From an uncultured bacterium (GTDB taxonomy: Bacteria > Bacillota > Clostridia > Lachnospirales > Lachnospiraceae), in NCBI GenBank assembly GCA_947175015.1, contig CAMWLE010000036.1, positions 1 through 32,357 of the forward strand: 32,357 nucleotides of DNA. Reading direction: 5' to 3'. Under the pieces are notes generated by a model. That model was not told where the DNA came from. It did not search any database and was given only the letters and a program-made list of their open reading frames with translations. A program made the position numbers and the translations under genes. Within the stretch, counting starts at the first letter, position 1; the number at the start of each line of letters is the position of its first letter. Positions 30,501 through 32,357 of this stretch are shown one piece after another.

Positions 30501-32356
30501 GCGTCCACCGATGAAGCACTCACAAACGAGTCGTTATAACCTACATTCAGCACAGGAGACGTTCTATCTATGATAATACTCTCGGAAGTATATTCTGCCT
30601 TTCCGTTTTGAGAACGGTCCTCATAACTCATGGACACCACATATGTACCCTCATCCTTCAATTCCAGGCTTGCGTTATAGTTCCCCTCCGCATTTTGTGT
30701 CCATGTTAAACTTTCTTTATGACCTTCTCCATTCACCACAATTTCTATTGCCACATCTTCCTCAAAAAAGTTCTCTTCCTCTATGGTAAAATCAAGCACC
30801 AGGCTGTCTGCATAGTACAGGTTTACATCTGTTCTGTCTCCTTCCTTGTAGTCAGTCAGAGGAACCCACGGGACATCTGCTGATGACGCTTTCACATACT
30901 GACCTTTATAGTCCACAAACAATTTAGACGGTTTATCGTCTATCACAATACCATCACTTGTGATATTTCCTGCCTGATTTCCGGCGCCATCCGTTGCGGT
31001 AAAAATAACTCTTCCCTTAAACTGCGGTTCAATAATAAATGTTGCATAATAAAAGCCATCTTCTCCCTTTTGGGCCTTCACAACAGTTCCCTGTCCGTCA
31101 GCAGAACCATTCAGCCAATAGGTAAAGGAGTTGACGCCGGATACCTCATCCTGTGCCTTTAATGTTATCTCCAGTTTTGCCTTATAAAACCCAAAGGTTA
31201 TCCGCTCTTTTACCCTTTCCATCAGAGGTTTATCATAACTGATACTTACGTTAACAGGAGCTGTTTTATCTATTCTGATTTCTTCCACCTGGATGGCATC
31301 GGTCATTCCGCCGGTTGCTTTATTCTTTAAATAAATTACCTCATTCCCATATATGCCCTCTTCTTCCAACACAATACTGTTGCGCCATCCCTTATCTGCC
31401 GTATCTGTCAAGCTGTTATTATCATTTATCAAATATCCATCAGGAGGACAAATCGTAACCTGGCCGGAATACCATTCAGAAAATTCCGTACCCTGTACCT
31501 GGTTTCCTGATAATGTATAGGGCGTTGCCGGTGTTTCCTCAAATGCAACAGTGACTGTATATTGTATTGGGTCTGACGGCAGATAACAATCATCTTCCTC
31601 TTTGACCGCTTCCACTGTCACCGTACCTGTCATTTTATCCTGAAAAGTCAGGGTTCCGGCATCATCAACAGAAGCAATCTCATCTCCGGTCACAATCCGA
31701 TAAACAATCTTGCCGCTTCCGTATCCATTACCGTCACAAGCTGTTGTATCTTCCACTTCCATAGCCGGATTAGAAAAGGCTTGTCCATACAGAATTGAAA
31801 AATCCTGGCTAGGGTTTTCAAAAGCGATAGTCTGGGGCGCCTTCTCAATTACAAGTGTATACGAAATACTTGTGGTTATTTTGTCTTCGCCAGTAGTCGT
31901 ATCCTTATCCGTTGTATCTTCTGTTGTTGTTCCTTCGCTTGTTTCTCCTTCAGGTGTTTCTCCACCGATTAGTTCCCCATTGGTTGATTCTTCTCCGCTT
32001 GGTTCGCCTCCCGTTGTTTCTCCTTCGCTTGGTTCGCCTCCCGTTGTTTCTCCTTCGCTTGGTTCGCCTCCCGTTGTTTCTCCTCCGCTTGGAATTTGTT
32101 TTGTGGCTTCTGCAATTATATTCACTGTACCAGCTTTCAGAAATGTTACTTGTCCTGTATTTGAATCTATACTTGCTATCTCCGTGTTATCAATAATGTA
32201 TTGTATTGTTACACCGCTCAAATCTGTGCCATCCTTGCCACGCACTGTGTTAGTAAATGTTCCCTCGGTATAAACCTTCGTCACCACCCCCGGCTCCTTA
32301 AATTCCAGTTCCAGTGTTTCACTTCCGATTTCGCCTCCACTTCCGTCTCCGCTTCC
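24527..32356 (-). CDS. Giant Ig-repeat surface protein, 5' end beyond the window
   Basis: At least 2609 residues are visible; the frame is open to the right edge, so the true start and signal peptide are outside. From the N-terminal side it has a Gly/Ser-rich stretch, a Big_2-like domain (VTFLKAGTVNIIAEA), a Gly-Glu-Pro-Thr low-complexity linker (about 31870-32100) and then some 18 Ig-like modules, most ending in Y-x-DxxGN and starting V-D-T-x-x-P. Two types recur: A, with FGFY..VTIT..A.D..SGV, four copies near 31200, 29370, 27450 and 26350; and B, with E-x-NF..EDV.V.V. The C-terminus has one hydrophobic segment and RRRRKLK, with no LPxTG. It is probably an extracellular stalk or adhesin. Two GT-C-like genes follow on the same strand. 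Confidence 0.9.
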   Translation of the reverse strand, partial: GSGDGSGGEIGSETLELEFKEPGVVTKVYTEGTFTNTVRGKDGTDLSGVTIQYIIDNTEIASIDSNTGQVTFLKAGTVNIIAEATKQIPSGGETTGGEPSEGETTGGEPSEGETTGGEPSGEESTNGELIGGETPEGETSEGTTTEDTTDKDTTTGEDKITTSISYTLVIEKAPQTIAFENPSQDFSILYGQAFSNPAMEVEDTTACDGNGYGSGKIVYRIVTGDEIASVDDAGTLTFQDKMTGTVTVEAVKEEDDCYLPSDPIQYTVTVAFEETPATPYTLSGNQVQGTEFSEWYSGQVTICPPDGYLINDNNSLTDTADKGWRNSIVLEEEGIYGNEVIYLKNKATGGMTDAIQVEEIRIDKTAPVNVSISYDKPLMERVKERITFGFYKAKLEITLKAQDEVSGVNSFTYWLNGSADGQGTVVKAQKGEDGFYYATFIIEPQFKGRVIFTATDGAGNQAGNITSDGIVIDDKPSKLFVDYKGQYVKASSADVPWVPLTDYKEGDRTDVNLYYADSLVLDFTIEEENFFEEDVAIEIVVNGEGHKESLTWTQNAEGNYNASLELKDEGTYVVSMSYEDRSQNGKAEYTSESIIIDRTSPVLNVGYNDSFVSASSVDAPGEWLDHYTVQTRTDVNLYYADTLVLDFTIEEQNFYQEDVEVEVNGEVCVLEWVSKEAGSQKYATASLELKEEGEYVVTLRYEDPSQNGTVEYTSEHIIIDTTRPELKAEYGNSYVKAASVEAPGVPLPNYEDGSQTDVNLYYTDGLILGFAIEEVNFFAKDVWVEVNGEARTLTWTKTADGSPVYTADLELKDEGAYVVTLCYQDPSGYEAVKYTSEHIIVDKDTPVIQVTYDATAPVTGTSDIYNQTRTATIEITDRNIYPNDGAAVIEITAQDATGAKVDFQPDYRFVREPKDPNVPDSPDKWKAVISYDVSANYTFAITVEDMAGRKTSYGMDSFTVDMTKPDASKFSISYSEDYQNWFEKILGTVSFGYYRPSVTITFTAEDETTSIVGMNWVYTRRNEESNAEPETETGTITEKQIRRVGNQAVAEITLTADAAAQYRGNIAFQAIDKAGNESYWRTDQENVIVVDTITPTRTARYSPAKQVTEKASGNTTENLNEIGSLMEGIGAILYYDNAMSLTLEVVEANFYAEDVKVYVYRDGRLLENGDGYHYEAGSNWVTSEQNRNEHKMTLQLGTGNVDGSRDGDYVVVVSYSDRSGNEMPVYTSEQITIDTRKPVLNLAFPDNAVIRDGIVYVNENPSLEVIVSEHNFRAAEVSVTVTAKDAYGNEISVAAGKDANGEDVTYAQYFSDAANWTSVGDEHRARVLLTEDAGYEFVVSYYDLAMQNAEEPVRCVIMVDRKASTWEDIPYDKAYTGNLARMVDGLNQQIEHVEDANQDTRFIFQGKVTLAIGLIEDNFFPKDVEIAVERDGVLLESGTEYHYDPQDWTVDSGDSTHHILHLVLGEENTNHSADGDYRVKLSYTDTSGNVSKQYVSNVLTIDTTAPVISVEYDNNEPHQEAFYESTRTAVITVTDRNIRTDEIDIRILGADTWGNALENVSAKIENWVPGEEKDSWKNTITYDMSANYDIEIMCPDMAGNQSLFTDGFTIDKELPGLRYEYSSSLMETALNFITFGYYQPDVTVTAYAQDDIAGVDYLIWGYEKEAGSSSVNAENRGGTIDRSDFTFETTAYGVEARASFKLTANEAEQYRGSIAFEVADRAGNIKRETDGGKIIVVDTISPTRTVSYSPAVQIADRQTGTIITDYTYEEGADTILYYDGPMEVAFQIREANFYAEDVICKVNDEVVPVSNWVNNGDNWSGSLSLYEDGDYIITMEYTDRSGNGMAAYTSSQITIDTIAPRIETSWATERLIQTKENINYSQEDMSVTIVINERNFRAQDVEAVVTAVDAAGLDVSIDDYTGYLRNAQNWTTDGNLHTAVLDFPMDANYTFTIQFRDLVFHSAEEYEPYAFTVDKTPPKDMTIDYSVPIMESILNAITFGFYNAHTTVTITAVDDTSGVDHFVYSFLRADDVSNVNTELINAQIEESDIIYSEGRKIATATFRIPNSELGESTQFNGTVEFSAIDRTQLETKLVDGKRIVVDTIAPAAEVQYNEPVSMDGDTSYYAGTIEGVINVTEANFYAEDVNLFVSKDGGALEALTPTWTLLGMDRNAGAFTLTGDGEYIVSAVYTDRSTNQMIEYQSDLLVIDTEEPQITVSGIRNRSANREEAIGFVVTVRDENLDPASCRPKLMAEVCDDENGGTVFREMDMLSVGVTNTVHNGGEYVYTYVVENLDRDGIYTLSCEAADRAGHSVTEVTVESSRNGRTGQDAEQMTEQVMFSVNRNGSTYRLSQESRDMIGTFAKAPIDIVVTEINPDILNVIRITLFRDEKTLILQEGTDYRIDRTGGDGEWNSYVYTIFAENFENDGIYRISVYSEDEAENVAENTLDNKNLEISFGIDKTLPNLIVTNLESGRTYNEDSHTVNMQAEDNMKLVSVEVWLDGESYISWGEDEILRKTMEYENYSFVVSGESTRAHDVTVALTDAAGNRLVEEINDFYVTTNFWLILWRQILENKPLLFGTMAGVTGVVAIPAGIVTLRRRRKLKSNAGA
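29860..30945. repeat. Three near-tandem Ig-like modules in the surface-protein gene
   Basis: Three modules of about 115-125 residues follow one another, sharing TDVNLYYADxLVLDFTIEE, ASLELKDEGxYVV and YTSEHIIID. Their DVNLYY segments lie near 30840, 30470 and 30100, a period of about 370 bases. They are much closer to each other than to other modules, indicating recent duplication. Confidence 0.85.
31998..32092. repeat. 30-bp tandem repeat encoding the Gly-Glu-Pro-Ser linker
   Basis: The unit CGCTTGGTTCGCCTCCCGTT plus GTTTCTCCTT (plus strand) occurs three times almost perfectly, giving GGEPSEGETT in protein. Degenerate copies extend toward 31930. Units of ten codons keep the frame when copies are gained or lost. 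Confidence 0.9.
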
Positions 32357-32357
32357 G

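Noticed and set aside
31998..32092. CRISPR array
   Set aside because: The 30-bp units are contiguous, in frame and without spacers; they encode a protein linker.

Overview
The window looks like the chromosome of a motile, Gram-positive anaerobe of the Clostridia, most likely a Lachnospiraceae-type gut bacterium. The basis is a T-box controlled thrS, strong AGGAGG ribosome sites, a DUF1540 protein, a flagellin gene, a CarD-type regulator, BcrA-type and MacB-type ABC transporters, and a very large Ig-like surface protein. Genus cannot be fixed from this sequence alone. Nearly all genes lie on the minus strand; the clear exceptions are a 47-codon secreted peptide (9686-9829) and a winged-helix regulator (16168-16815).

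Layout. 1-760: a DUF1540 metal-binding-type protein whose ribosome site abuts a 14-bp stem-loop. 761-3400: a T-box leader, a small membrane protein and threonyl-tRNA synthetase, read right to left. 3650-8945: a giant 1618-residue flagellin with normal ends and a central insert built from about eleven related modules. 8947-11900: a small membrane protein, a peptide gene with a structured leader, and a convergent regulator that is a tandem duplication of HTH plus helical repeats. I read the last two as a candidate RRNPP-type peptide-signalling pair. 12017-15676: a tightly coupled ABC transporter operon (two membrane subunits, ATPase, anchored extracellular protein) preceded by a gene for a small secreted protein. 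15883-16815: the 3' stub of a lost ABC exporter, and a winged-helix regulator with a near-consensus promoter overlapped by two palindromes. 16869-19843: a MacB/FtsX-type ABC pair. 20202-20723: a CarD-type regulator. 21082-32356: two polytopic GT-C-like membrane proteins downstream of a surface protein of at least 2609 residues, which runs off the right edge.

How the parts fit. The right third reads as a cell-surface module: an Ig-repeat stalk with a C-terminal membrane anchor, followed on the same strand by two membrane proteins of the kind that handle lipid-linked sugars, so surface glycosylation is a reasonable inference. The flagellin is a second extracellular giant made by internal duplication. 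The most interesting candidate system is at 9415-11898: a signal-peptide-bearing 47-residue peptide, an inverted repeat upstream of its promoter, a leader with several consecutive stem-loops, and a double HTH/TPR-like receptor. The secreted-protein/ABC cluster at 12017-15676 is a second candidate, of unknown function. No tRNA, rRNA, CRISPR array, intact insertion sequence or prophage gene was seen.
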